A stretch of 64,000 nucleotides of DNA from Amblyomma americanum (lineage: Eukaryota > Arthropoda > Arachnida > Ixodida > Ixodidae), in assembly GCF_052857255.1 (NCBI RefSeq), contig NC_135506.1, positions 77,023,056-77,087,055 of the forward strand, given 5' to 3'. The number at the start of each line of letters is the position of its first letter. The stretch's first letter is position 1. Both the position numbers and the translations under genes were made by a program. The notes under the pieces were generated by a model. It saw nothing but the letters and a program-made list of their open reading frames with translations. It was not told the origin of the DNA and searched no databases. This document shows positions 1 to 10,320 of this stretch, piece by piece.

Positions 1-41
1 TGAAAGCATTGAAGTCGACTACCTGAAAATAAATGTGCAGA

Positions 42-515
42 TGTTTCAATTGCCATAGGTTTGGTCACTACTCACAGAGTTGTCCCGGCCGCAAAACTTG
101 TGCAAAATGTTAGAAGAACCACCAATCAGATGAATGTGTTGCTGCCCCGTGGTGCGCAAATTCTGAAGGAGACCATGCTGTATACTCCAGGACTTGTCCG
201 TTCTGGAAAAAAGAAGAAAAAATTACTCTGAAAACTACTGAAAACATTTCTTTCAAAGAAGCTAGAAGGCGATACGCTAAAACAAGCAGATTCTCCGTCA
301 CTGCAAAAACAAACTTCGGCAATGTGGTGCGTGGCCGCAGCACACCACACCAGGCTTCGGCACCTGTCCAGGCTACACGCGGTGAGCCTCTGGCGGGGCC
401 ACCCGCACCCTCGGGTGGAGTAGCTAACACTAATCTGCCAACGCCAAAAGAGGCCATGCAGATCACCAGGGTAGCGGGCCTCAACATATTTTCCCACAGA
501 TCGAGGTCTACGTAA
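42..515 (+). pseudogene. gag-like ORF1 remnant of an I/Jockey-type retrotransposon
   Basis: One reading frame (codons starting at positions divisible by 3) shows three successive zinc knuckles. The first, from position 42, has the spacing C-x2-C-x4-H-x4-C. The second and third are C/H-rich repeats ending near position 190. A basic stretch (KEARRRYAK) and a proline-rich tail ending at 515 follow. This is the C-terminal arrangement of the RNA-binding ORF1 (gag) protein of I- and Jockey-type non-LTR elements. A single TAG at 111-113 interrupts the frame between knuckles one and two. The N-terminal half lies beyond the left edge. The pol frame of the same element begins about 200 bp downstream, so the two belong together. 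The zinc knuckles are seen directly; the clade is inferred. Confidence 0.65.
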
Positions 516-689
516 AAGGTATGCGTGCATTCTGCACGGTCGTCCAGCGCCTCTGAAGAGGCAATGTACATGACCCAAGGCAGCCAGCCCGATGCCGTCC
601 CCGACATATGGACGTGCAGCTCCTTGGATCGATCAAAAAATTTGAGCCCCCGAGTAACGGGGCTAAATACAAGTTAATTTAATTTGTCT

Positions 690-783
690 TCAGAGACACA
701 CAACATAAAGATATGGCTTTCATAATACACTGGAAATGCAGAGGACACGTAAATAACTATAACGACATGAAAGACATTTTAAA
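690..783 (+). pseudogene. start of the retrotransposon pol ORF, cut by the hAT insertion
   Basis: An ATG at 713-715 opens a frame whose product contains HWKCRGHVNNYNDMK. This resembles the QWNCRG...NNY...L opening of the apurinic-type endonuclease domain in I/Jockey retrotransposons. The frame stops at the ATTTTAAA target-site duplication (776-783) of the element inserted at 784-2226 and resumes after it with the next endonuclease motif. It was therefore once continuous with the frame starting at about 2250. Confidence 0.6.
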
Positions 784-2226
784 TAGGGGTGTGCAAATAT
801 TGAAATTTTCGAATACGAATATAAAGAAAAAATGGCTTCGAATAACAAATATCTGGTAAGCACAAAAATAAATTCACAAAAGATAAACAACCAAAGATTG
901 CTGCTCATATTTTTTTCAAAATAGTGTAAGGCCTTTGCAACTGAAATAAACAAAACCAGACTGCCTGAGCACCGTATAAAAAAAAATCATGATGTGCGCA
1001 GAAATGTATACTACTTAATTGAACAGCATAACTGTATCCAACCTGCAATGTGGTCAGGCAAAATGAAATCCATAACATGACAAGACTGGAAACAAAAATA
1101 ACATGATGGCTAGTAAAACCTCATTAATTCGGAGTTCAAAGAGCCGACAGAAATGCCCGGGTTAGTCGAAGGTCGATTTATAAAATGCCTCGCGGCCCGG
1201 AAAAAAAAACTACCGAAAATGCGGTAGTCTTATGAGGCGGCTCTATCATGCAAACACCTGTAATCACGTGACGAGCACAGAGTTTCGGCGTGCTGGAATA
1301 CATCGCGAACGTAAGCGAGATGGGAACGCACATTGACGTCGGAATGGCGAGACTGCTTCTAAAAAGGAAAAAAAAATTAACCAGTGACGCGTCAGTCAGC
1401 ATCTGAAAGCGGCACAGTGCTGAGATTGGACTACTGGCGAACGCGCGGGCCGACAATTGCCATTGCCACGGTCGAGTGGCGAAGCTCAGAAACCAAAACT
1501 ACGCGGCCAAGTTAATTTTTTGACCTAGTGACAGGGGCCCTCCGAACGTTGTCACGCCTGCCGTTACGCCCACTTAAGAGGTGCATGGGTTAGAGTGCAC
1601 CATGCAATAAATAGGCGGGATTTTTACAGTATCGCTTGCCCTGTTATGACACCTCGACTCACCCCTTCGGGAGCCTCACGCGAAATTCCGCAAGTAGGCT
1701 TTCCCGCATAGCGTAGTTTCACCAAAACAAGATGGCGGTGGTCACGCTCGGAGAGTTAAGGTGACAAAACGAAAGCCATGGGTGTGGGCATTAATTAGAT
1801 CACATATTACAGAAGGATAAAAAATAAACGCGCTTTCGTGTTGCAATTGTTAGAAGCGGGTCGTCCCTCATCTTGTTCGCAGCACGTGTGGTATGTGGGA
1901 AAGTCCACTTGAGGAATTGTGCACAAGGTCAAGTCTAGCGGCTTCGGAATGCGATCGGTCCACGCGATAAACGATGAAGAAGAAAACAGGGTCTTTATAT
2001 TGTTTTCCTAGGAGTTTAAACTCTAAATTCAGATAATTTGCCCAGATATTGTGCTTTTGCCACAATCAAATTTACGAAAGTCGGCACGGTATGCGATCAC
2101 TGCAGAGTATTCGGGAATTTTCGAATATTCGGAAATTCACGAATATCATTCCTCTAATACGAATATCAACCGAATATGAAACTTATTCGATTGATATGCG
2201 AAATTTCGAATATTTGCACACCCCTA
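784..2226. mobile_element. non-autonomous hAT element, 1.44 kb
   Basis: The ends are inverted repeats: the left starts TAGGGGTGTGCAAATATT and the right end is its reverse complement with few changes. Both subterminal regions are rich in AATATTCG-type motifs. The 8-bp sequence ATTTTAAA lies immediately outside each end (776-783 and 2227-2234), the target-duplication length expected of hAT elements. No transposase reading frame was found inside, so the element would depend on a transposase made elsewhere. It sits in the first part of the pol frame of an older retrotransposon. The hAT at 18554-20874 has different but similarly styled ends (TAGGCTTGTGCGAATATT). Confidence 0.85.
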
Positions 2227-5144
2227 ATTTTAAACAATTTTTCTTGTTGCTCTATGTGTGCAGGAAACCAATTTAGGCCCTCAGCAGACAAAGGTGCTAA
2301 AGAATTACACTGCCTTCTGCCATGACCGAGAGGGAGCTGGCAGACTCTCAGGAGGGGTAGCCATCATTGTGCAACCTGGAGTAGCTAGCAGCTCGTGAGC
2401 GCAAATTGAAAACTTGTTTCAAAGCTGTAGCAGCCACTGTGGTTGCTTAACAAAACAATTACACTTTGCTGCATTTAACTTGAACCACACCTCGAAGTAA
2501 CGCAGCGTGAATTAGAGACCCTTTTAGAACATCTACAAGAACCATACTTGATAGTTGGAGATTTTAATGCGCACTCTTGTTTTTGGGGCCATGAGAAAAC
2601 TGATAGAAGAGGTCAGGTCATTAAAGATTTCATACTAACAATATTTATTTACTGAACACCGGTAGACCTACTTATTGCTCTCCTAGTTCAGGAAAAATGA
2701 GCGTTTTAGATTTGTCTTTGAGCTCTGTCTGTTTTTAGCGATTTTGAATGGGATGTTTTAGACAATCCCTATGGAAGCGATCATCTGCCAGATGAAATCA
2801 ACCTTTCATCCCCACACACCACGGCATTGGAAACTGCATTTAGCAGACACGCAATTTTTTAGAAAAGAAGCCACTTTAGAAAAAATTGTTTTAAAAAATC
2901 CTAATGTCAATGAAATAAACGAAAAGTTCGAAAATTGTATTCTTGCTGCCACGTACTTGGCTATCCCTCAGTCTTCAGGAGTAGTACAACAGAACTATAA
3001 AGTGTGGTGGACACGAGATTGCAAAGAGGCAAAAACAACAAATTAAAGCTTGGGGTATATTTCGTAGATACCCCACGCAGGAGAACCTTATAAATTTTAA
3101 AAATCAAGAGCTAAATCTCAGTACATACGTCCCAATGCTGAAAAAGCATCATGGCAGAGTTTTGTTTTCTCTATAAACAGCCAAGTCTCATCGAAAAAAA
3201 TGTGGGAGGCAGTACACAAACTAGATGGCCGCTACTCCCCATTCACAGTTCCTCTTCCGACAGCCCCTGGTGTACAGACAAATATAAAAGACCAAGCAGA
3301 TATATTAGGTGAACATTTTGCCACTGCATCTAGTTCCTCTCATTATATAGACTCAATTTTAAAATATAAAAATGCAGCCAAAAAACAAAGACTGCCGACA
3401 ATGAAGAGTGCTTACAAAGCATATAATAGCCTGATTACACGAGAAGAAATTAACAGCATACTTTCTTCCGGTAAACATACTACACCAGGATCTGATTCTA
3501 TTAATTACAAAATGCTTGCCCATCTGCCTGAACCCGCTACAGCCTCGTTTCTGAAATTTTTTTACAAAATAGGGGTATCAGGAGATCTACCGGACGCTTG
3601 GAAAAAAGCCATTATTGTACCATCGTTGAAGCCGGGAAAGGTACCTACCTCCCCTGGCAATTACAGGCCTATAGCCCTGACAAGCATACTTGCCATATCC
3701 TTTGAAAGCGTTCTGAACATTAGGTCAAAGTTTGTATTAGAATCCCATGATCTTCTTCACATCCATCAGTGAGGGTGTAAAAAAGCATGCTCTACAACCG
3801 ACCATCTTGTCTGCCTTGAGAACACAGTCCGAGAAGCATTTATACATAAGCAATACTGCCTTGCGGTCTTTTTTGATTTAGAGAAAGCCTATGACACCAC
3901 ATGTAGGTTTGGCATTCTGCGGGACCTTGGAGACCTTGCTGAAATGCTTGAGTGACTTTTTGTCCAACCGTTCATTTCAAGTACGCCCGAGTGCCACTCT
4001 TTCTAAGAACTTCATTCAATAGAACGGTGTGCCTCAGGGGTGCATTTCAAGCACTATGCTTTTCATAGTAAAAATAAATTCCCTACCAAAAATAATTCCA
4101 AAAGCCATCATGTATTCAATCTATGTCGACGATCTCCAGATTGCTTGAACATCCTCTAGCGTTTTATAGTCTGAGAGGCAAATACAGCTGACAGTAAATA
4201 AACTAACAACATGGGCAGATAAAAATGGTTTCAAGTTTTCCACACACAAGTCGGTAGCAGTTCTTTTCTTGCTTAGAAGAGGGCTGCACACTGATCCCAC
4301 CCTTTATCTGAATGAAGTCTCGCTACCAGTAAAAGTTGAGCCCAAGTTTTTGGGAATAACATTTGACAAAGACTCATATTCCTGCCACACATAAACGTCT
4401 CAAAAAGAAAGCTTCTCGATCCCTCATTGTACTAAAAGTACTCTCAAGAAAACACTGTGGTTCTGATAGGACTTGTCTTTTACAAATTTATCGCTCAGTA
4501 GTACACTCTCCTTTAGATTATGGATGCATAGACCCGCGTCTCCCCTTAATGAGTCAGTGAGGCCATCATACCTTAAACAACTGGATCCAGTACATAATTT
4601 AGGTTTGCAGCTTTCCACTGGAACATACAGGATGTGACCCATAAACAGTCTGTATGTAGAAACTAACGAACCATCACTTACATACAGAAGAACGATGCTC
4701 ACATGTTCATACATTCAAAAAATTTGTTTACTACCTAAACACATCTGTCACCAAATAGTAACAAAGTGCCTATCTAAAACCCTGTTTAAAAAAAAACTGC
4801 AAAGTACCAGGCCACTCCCCCTGCATTTTGAAGAGACGTGCCAAAATCTTGACGTACTAGATCAACTACCTGGCATTGCTCGAAGACGAGGTCCACTGCC
4901 TCCATGGTACAAATTTTTTGCAATATGTGATTTCACTCTTACACAGCTTCATAAAAAACAAACTCCGCAGCAACATATAATACAAGAATTTCTTGCACTT
5001 GAGGAAATATATGGTGACTTCATAGATTTTTATACTGATGGTTCAAAGACGGATGTTTATGTGGGAAGCGCAGATGATTGGCGTGCGTTTGCACCACTGA
5101 GCCTTGACAGTGCAAATGGATGCGCGGGGAATGAAAAGTCATAA
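2227..5144 (+). pseudogene. pol ORF remnant (endonuclease, reverse transcriptase, RNase H) of an I/Jockey-type retrotransposon
   Basis: The frames in order carry: the endonuclease start (QETNLGPQQTK near 2262); the catalytic VGDFNAHS motif near 2560; a reverse transcriptase with NYRPIALTS near 3660, FFDLEKAYDTT near 3870, NGVPQGCIS near 4025 and the YVDDLQI active-site box near 4120; and an RNase H start (FYTDGSKT) near 5030. The full gene would make one polyprotein that copies its own RNA at a nicked chromosomal site. Many stops and frameshifts break it, for example at 2396, 2656 and 3770, and no frame spans more than 190 codons. The sequence leaves the RNase H domain soon after 5060, so the 3' end appears truncated. 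The RNase H domain favours the I group over CR1 or L2. Confidence 0.8.
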
Positions 5145-6827
5145 TCACGACAGCCCAGAACCCTCGCCTAAACGGACCCGTAAGGCACGAAGGATACCCT
5201 GGGTATGGTCCCTACCCTGAGAAGCCTGGGAAGTGCAAATAAGCCAAGAGAACGCGCATTATGAAGTGCTTTCCAACTTTGTTCTCTGAATGACGGACAC
5301 CGAGCGATAGAGAGAAAACCTGCCTGGTGATCACAGGAGTGAGGCTTAGACAAGACAGGGTAGGAAAACCCGGGAAGCCGGCAAGTCAGCAGCCGATGGA
5401 AATGCTCGAGATGAGGCAAAGATGCAGGTGAGACGAAGCCCGCTACCGCCCGGCTTGCTGATCGATCCCCAGTACGTTGGCGGCACTCCAGGCGTTAAGA
5501 ACTAACCATTAACTGCGTTAGTTCACGACAGTTTACCCTTATATTTGATTAGATTTAGGTTTTAATACAGACGTCAACAATTAATAGTTTGCAATTAATT
5601 TTGCGGGTTAATGGAAGTGTACCGTAGGTAAGGTTAGGTTTAAGGCTAGGTTTGGTTTCTGTTAACATACTGCAAGGCTTCAGTGCAGCGATTTTTTGTC
5701 CGGGGTCACAAAAGAAAGCAATAGGCTGTTTTCCGGATCAGTCCAAAACTAACGAGCTTTCTCTCCTGCAGGACTATTAAAGCCTCCCTCAATGCAGCAG
5801 TATGATGCAGCTTCATCGGGCGAGCCAGCCACCGCACAACTCTCGTCTCTCCAGTCTCTAATCATTATGATCTCGCTCGTCTATAGTCTGATTCATACAA
5901 CAGGTGCAATGGCATGAAACGTACGGAAATAGTCCGCATTAAAAATAAACGAAAGCATGTTAGTCTGCGCTCATTTTGTGGCCAGACGGTTTAAGGCACG
6001 ACAAAGCGATTGAGTAGTCAGTAATGAGAGTGCATTTATATGAGCTCATGATCAACGTTTCATGAAATAAGCCTACAGGTAAAGCATTTATTTTTTGGAC
6101 GGCACAAGGAACGCTTTATTTTTTGGTAGCAGATGTAGGCAGTGCAAACAAGAAGTCCTAGGGTGTTTCCTGTGGGTACGTGCCCAGAGCCGGCGCTCTT
6201 GGTGTACGCCAGAACCAGTCTGCGCATGCGCAGGAGACGCCAGCGAACCTCGGTGAGTGTTAGATATCGGCGCCAGCGTGCACGTCGGAAGAGAAGTCCA
6301 GTTTACAACAATCGAAGGACCGTGGGGCTCTCGGTGATTCTTCATGGCTTGAAGCCTTTTCAGGTTCCCCGAACTCTACTTCACAGTTTGAGTTCTCCCT
6401 TCAGTGCCTCCCCAACCCCTTTCTTTCACAGCTTGAAATTCTTTGTCGGCTCGAGAGGGGGAGCAAGCCAGTGCCAGGAACATGGAGATGCATGCCCCTT
6501 TTCGACGCCCGGGAAGCGCCCTTGGAAAATGGAGTTCCATCTGTCTGGGGGGCATGCAGAGTTTCCGACCACAGCCATGCTATGAATACCCGTCACACAG
6601 CCAGTTTCAATGGCCATCGAGTAAGGGCCTTCGAAATTTTCAATTGCCTTTGAACTCGAAGTTGTGCCGCTGCTACATGGTAAATCTCAGCGTGGTGCCG
6701 CAATCGCTACTTTGGATTTTCCAAAAATAACAAAAATAATTGATAAATGTATACCAAATGCTGAAATATGCACATGTCATTTAAAACCCTTTTAACTGCA
6801 CGTATGCGACGGACAGATGCAGACACC
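5145..6827. other. no gene recognised; AT-rich intergenic or intronic sequence
   Basis: Only short overlapping frames without recognisable motifs occur. A TTAGG-like stretch (AAGGTTAGGTTTAAGG) at about 5629-5645 is too short to be a telomeric array. The region lies in the presumed downstream intron of the helicase pseudogene. Confidence 0.5.
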
Positions 6828-7806
6828 GGGCCTCTTCAATTATCCGCCTTTGGCAGCCCGTGGGCTGCCTGTGGGCTGCCAGAGCGCGGAGCCAGGTGCT
6901 CGATTTTCTCGGGTTGCTCCGCACACTTCCGATGGCTGCCCACAACACATTCGTTTTTCTCTGGCTGGGCAGTTTCAGGCTGCCAGCGGGCAGCCAGACT
7001 CGCCAGGACGATTTTGTGCAGGCAGTGCTCGGGCTACTAGCAGACAACGGAGAGGTGGTGTTGTAGCGGGAAGCGCGCGTGGCCATTTTTATATGGACTA
7101 GAAGGACCGCGGTTCTTCATGCGATGTTTTGCGTGATGCAGGCGCTTGTTTCGACTTGACGACGATGTATATCGTCTGTGTCGCCTCTAATGGTACCTTT
7201 TGCGATAGTTGTCGCTGTTTATCTGTTTCTTTTGCATACGTGTGTGTGATCGCAGTTTCAACGTCTCACCGCCTCGCAAGCACAAATGCGACGCTTCATT
7301 TTACGATTGCAAATAGTTCTGATTCACAAAATATTTTCGGCTGTTAATTTCGTGCGCCCGGCTGATATTGCGATGGAGTTCAGGGCCTTTCAAGAGAGCG
7401 GCCGTAGGTTCCAGCTTCGAGTACACACTCAGACACGCGCGTATATGCATGTGCTGAATGTGTTTGGCGAGGTGTTAGTTGATCGCAATACCACAGCTTA
7501 CGGTCTTCATTGCATCCTGCACAATGGAAAGGAAAATATGATTAGAGAAATGCTTGACTGATTGAAACATGTGCTTTATTAAAAGCCTTCATGAGCACAC
7601 TGCTCGATGCATCTCAGCGCGCGCATATACGAGGCGACACAGTTGTCACTTATGGCAGCCAATTTAGCTAGTGCTGGTTCTGTCGTCGCCAACTGTCGTA
7701 CAGGTTGATGACTACGATGACCATGTGACTATGATGCCGTTTGCTGTCAGGGGCGAACTTGCTGGCAGCCAGCGGGCTGCCCGAGCCCTGTTAATCGAAG
7801 AGGCCC
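6828..7806. mobile_element. 979-bp inverted-repeat element, copy 1
   Basis: The left end GGGCCTCTTCAATTA is matched by an inverted right end, read on the minus strand as GGGCCTCTTCGATTA. Inside both ends lie GC-rich motifs built around GGCTGCC/GGCAGCC. A diverged second copy lies inverted at about 15.58-17.61 kb; it matches 6.81-7.30 kb in two blocks separated by a 1.55-kb insertion. Frames at 7129-7347 and 7286-7561 have no recognisable domain, so this is treated as a non-autonomous DNA element. No target-site duplication could be fixed. Confidence 0.55.
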
Positions 7807-7877
7807 ACTGCTGTAGCCACTCTAATACAAGACGAGCCAAAACCAAGCCAGTCCAACTGCGTCAGAGCGCTGCAGGC

Positions 7878-8323
7878 TTAACACCTGAAAAATCGCCTTG
7901 ATATCTCAAAAACAAAGCTATTGGCTTTTCCCACAATGCCGTGGCGGTCTTTAAACTGTTGCAGCCACCCAGTGCAACCACAAAAGTTCTCTTCCCCAAT
8001 TGCCATGACAAACCATTTGGCCTTCTCAATTAACATGGGGCCATCCACAGGGATGTTTTTCGCTCGGACTTTGAGAAACCGCACACATACAGCACCTTTT
8101 CAACTTTGTCGAAAACAGCAGTGCGCACAAGACAAGCTCCCGAGCGACTTTGCTCACCTGCTTTGAGTGTGATGCCCTGCTTGTTTTTTAACAGTGCACT
8201 CAGAGTGCTCAGCGGATTGCCGAATGCGTGCACTCCGGACTTCTTTTCGCCATTCTCAATGCGCTGTCTCATCTCAAGCTTTGTTGCGAAGTCGATTCTC
8301 TCTTTTACATCCGTAGATGCCAT
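7878..8323 (-). pseudogene. Tigger/CENP-B-type transposase N-terminal fragment
   Basis: The minus strand encodes a start (MASTDVKERIDFATKLEMRQRIENGEKK) of the type that opens pogo/Tigger transposases with a helix-turn-helix. After a frameshift near 8080 comes a CENP-B-type second helix-turn-helix ending in WLQQFKDRHGI and G.A (VGKANSFVFE). These domains bind the terminal repeats of the transposon. The DDE catalytic domain that should follow is missing, so only about the first 140 residues remain. A separate and longer Tigger relic lies at 32.5-33.8 kb. Confidence 0.7.
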
Positions 8324-8929
8324 AGCTCACTAGATGACAGTAGCCATGCATGCTACAATCGACACGTTGAAAACAAAAACACGCACATGAAAAATGTGAC
8401 AGGCCCCACACTGGCCGATGGAGTCAACTGGAGTCGGTCAAGGAGGCACAAAGGAAAATGAATGAGAGAGACGAAGAAAACTCAGCGGAAATGCGCCGTT
8501 GGTGCTAGTTAGGCCAGTCGTGGGGCACAGCGGGTGCAACCACCTAAACCACCGCCTGGCTCGTGGCCTCCGCGATCGGCTCCGGTGGTGCGCCTGGCGT
8601 GGAGGCCACGTCTCACTCTTTCTAGTTCTCTCGTCTTCCTCACCAGTGAGGAGGCCTCACTTAGGGCCGGTTTTCTGCCTTTCCCAAGGAGGCATGGCTT
8701 GCAAACGTCACCGCTCGCCTCAGTACCGCGCGTTGTGCAACCCGAGATGCGAGTGTCTTTCGGGAAAGCGCACTTCCCAGGGACCTCGCGCGGTGCTCGA
8801 AATATCGAACGGCCGGCGAAACTGGAGCTCGATATACTATGCAACTGTCCTTTATGTTTACATAGTATTTTCAAGGGGATAATCTTTGTGTTCAATACAG
8901 CCAATAATTCGAAATATGCGGGTTCGACT
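8324..8929. other. no gene recognised; probable DNA-transposon debris
   Basis: Overlapping frames on both strands lack domains. The stretch at 8820-8935 (CTCGATATAC, then AATTCGAAATATGCGGGTTCGACTGTAC) resembles the ends of Tigger-related MITEs and leads directly into the MITE at 8930. Confidence 0.35.
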
Positions 8930-9635
8930 GTACTTGCGTAATGAACACACTTGCATAATGAACCCACATCCCCACTTTTGTCAGTGGAAATTATTTTTTT
9001 TTAAATGAATAGCTTTTCATACCGCATTCCTGTTCTCGCGCCGTCCGCAGCGCAGACCTTGGCAGCGCGACAATATGCTGGAAGCTGATAATACCACAGC
9101 ATGTTTATTTTTTGAGGAGAGCTCCAATGGAAGGCCAGGGGAGGGGGCTCTCTGAACTTGGCAGAGCACCAAGGCGCTGGTGGTGTTGGCTCGCTGGGCA
9201 CAATCTGTGCTACTGTGTGCTTAGAAAGCCGGCAAGTGCTCAAGCATCAGAGAGAAACGTAGCAAAAATGCCTAACCCCTCACTGTCCAGCGTGTTATTT
9301 TCAACTTGGCATAAACAACGCGCACCTGACCTTGATGGCCGGAGTTCAGTATGTTCGTTTTATCTCGCCGCGATTCACCATCGCGGCCGGGTATCGCACT
9401 GTGATATAGCAAACGCCTTCCAGCGTGAACGAAGCGTTCGCCACCGTCTGAATGCATGCTTTTGTTGATGGTGGGTGGGGGGATGGATGGATTGACGGAC
9501 GGATGGGTGGGAGGATGCATATGAAATTTTGACTCCACCAAAAAAATATGTTTAAACTTTTTAACCACATAATGAACTATCCCCCCAAATTGATGTCAAC
9601 TTTTCTGGAAGTGGGTTCATTACGCGAATATATAC
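8930..9635. mobile_element. Tigger-like MITE, copy 1
   Basis: The ends are inverted: the left contains TTGCGTAATGAAC and the right GTGGGTTCATTACGCGAATATATA. Sequence blocks are shared with 36937-37812, including GCAGACCTTGGCAGC, the TGACCTTGA...GTTCAGNATGTTCG block and the GGATGGAT-rich segment near the right end. No transposase frame is present. The CAGTATATA-type terminus is typical of pogo/Tigger elements that insert at TA. Confidence 0.65.
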
Positions 9636-9654
9636 TGCAGGTTAGGTTAGGTTT

Positions 9655-9798
9655 AGGTTTAAAGTCACAAAGCAATTTAGGCTATGAGGGATGTCGTAGC
9701 AGACGGCTCTGGATAATTTCCATGACCTGAGGTTCTTTAGAGTGCACTGACATCACGCAGGACATGGGGCTCTAGCATTTCGCATCCATCGAAATGCA
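9655..9798 (-). repeat. Ruka-like tRNA-derived SINE fragment
   Basis: This contains the tick SINE body read backwards: GGCTATGAGGGATG, TTCTTTAGAGTGCACTGACATC, and CATCCATCGAAATGC. The tRNA-like head is missing. It ends near 9798. Confidence 0.7.
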
Positions 9799-9887
9799 CG
9801 AAGACAAAAGGAGAATTGCTGTCCAATGATTTGAGTTCATCCTCTACCACTCTGCTTTTTGCACTTCTACCTGCCAGGTTGGATCAG

Positions 9888-10095
9888 TGGTTAGGGTGCT
9901 TGGATACTGGGCCGGAGGACATGGGTTCAATTCCAACCACAGTGGTCACGCTTTGATGAAGGTGAAATGGAAATGGCACCTGTGTGCTGTACAATGTCAG
10001 TGCACGTTAAACAACTCCAGGTGGTTGAAATTAATCCATAGCCCCCCACTACGGCGTCCCTTTCAGCCCAGATTCGGGATGTTAAAACCAAACCT
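9888..10095 (+). repeat. Ruka-like tRNA-derived SINE
   Basis: The forward copy starts with a tRNA-like pol III promoter region (GGATCAGTGGTTAGGGTGCT as A box; GGGTTCAATTCC as B box). The SINE body follows (GTGCACGTTAAACAACTCCAGGTGG). It lies just downstream of helicase exon 10162-10320 on the opposite strand. Confidence 0.75.
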
Positions 10096-10161
10096 TTTTT
10101 TTGCTTTTTGGGATATGTGGCAAAGGCAGACAATGCCCTTGCCAAACATCGCCATGCTTAC

Positions 10162-10320
10162 CTTTCGCAGTGCATCCTGGGGCACTAAGTTGTCAGCCAC
10201 AAGGTCCTCGAGAAAGTACTGAGTCAGAGGATGGATCTTTCCAGGAATCCTGATGATGGGCGCACCGTTGACGTACTCAGAAAACTTCTCCACATTGATA
10301 GTGGCACTCATCAGGACCAC
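10162..10320 (-). pseudogene. DHX30: DHX30-like helicase, exon with motif III
   Basis: This 159-bp exon (53 codons) is bounded by an AG acceptor (minus-strand CACCTAACAG before 10320) and a GTAAGC donor after 10162. It encodes VVLMSATIN, the SAT motif III that couples ATP hydrolysis to unwinding in DEAH/RHA helicases, then APIIRIPGK.HP and YFLEDLV, typical of the DHX30/DHX36/DHX9 group. The join with the preceding exon (ending ...NLR at 17704) is in phase and gives the expected LR-VVLMSAT run. This exon itself has no disabling change. Motifs IV-VI and the C-terminal domains were not found between 1 and 10160, so the rest of the gene lies outside the window. The copy is called a pseudogene because of damage in other exons. 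Confidence 0.8.

Noticed and set aside
110..607. Minus-strand frames of 165 and 150 codons at the left edge
   Set aside because: They lie antisense to the zinc-knuckle gag frame, whose cysteine spacing is far more specific. Part of 470-607 might be separate, but nothing supports a gene.
9640..9661. TTAGG-like repeats suggesting telomeric sequence
   Set aside because: Only three or four imperfect units beside a SINE; far too short for a telomere.
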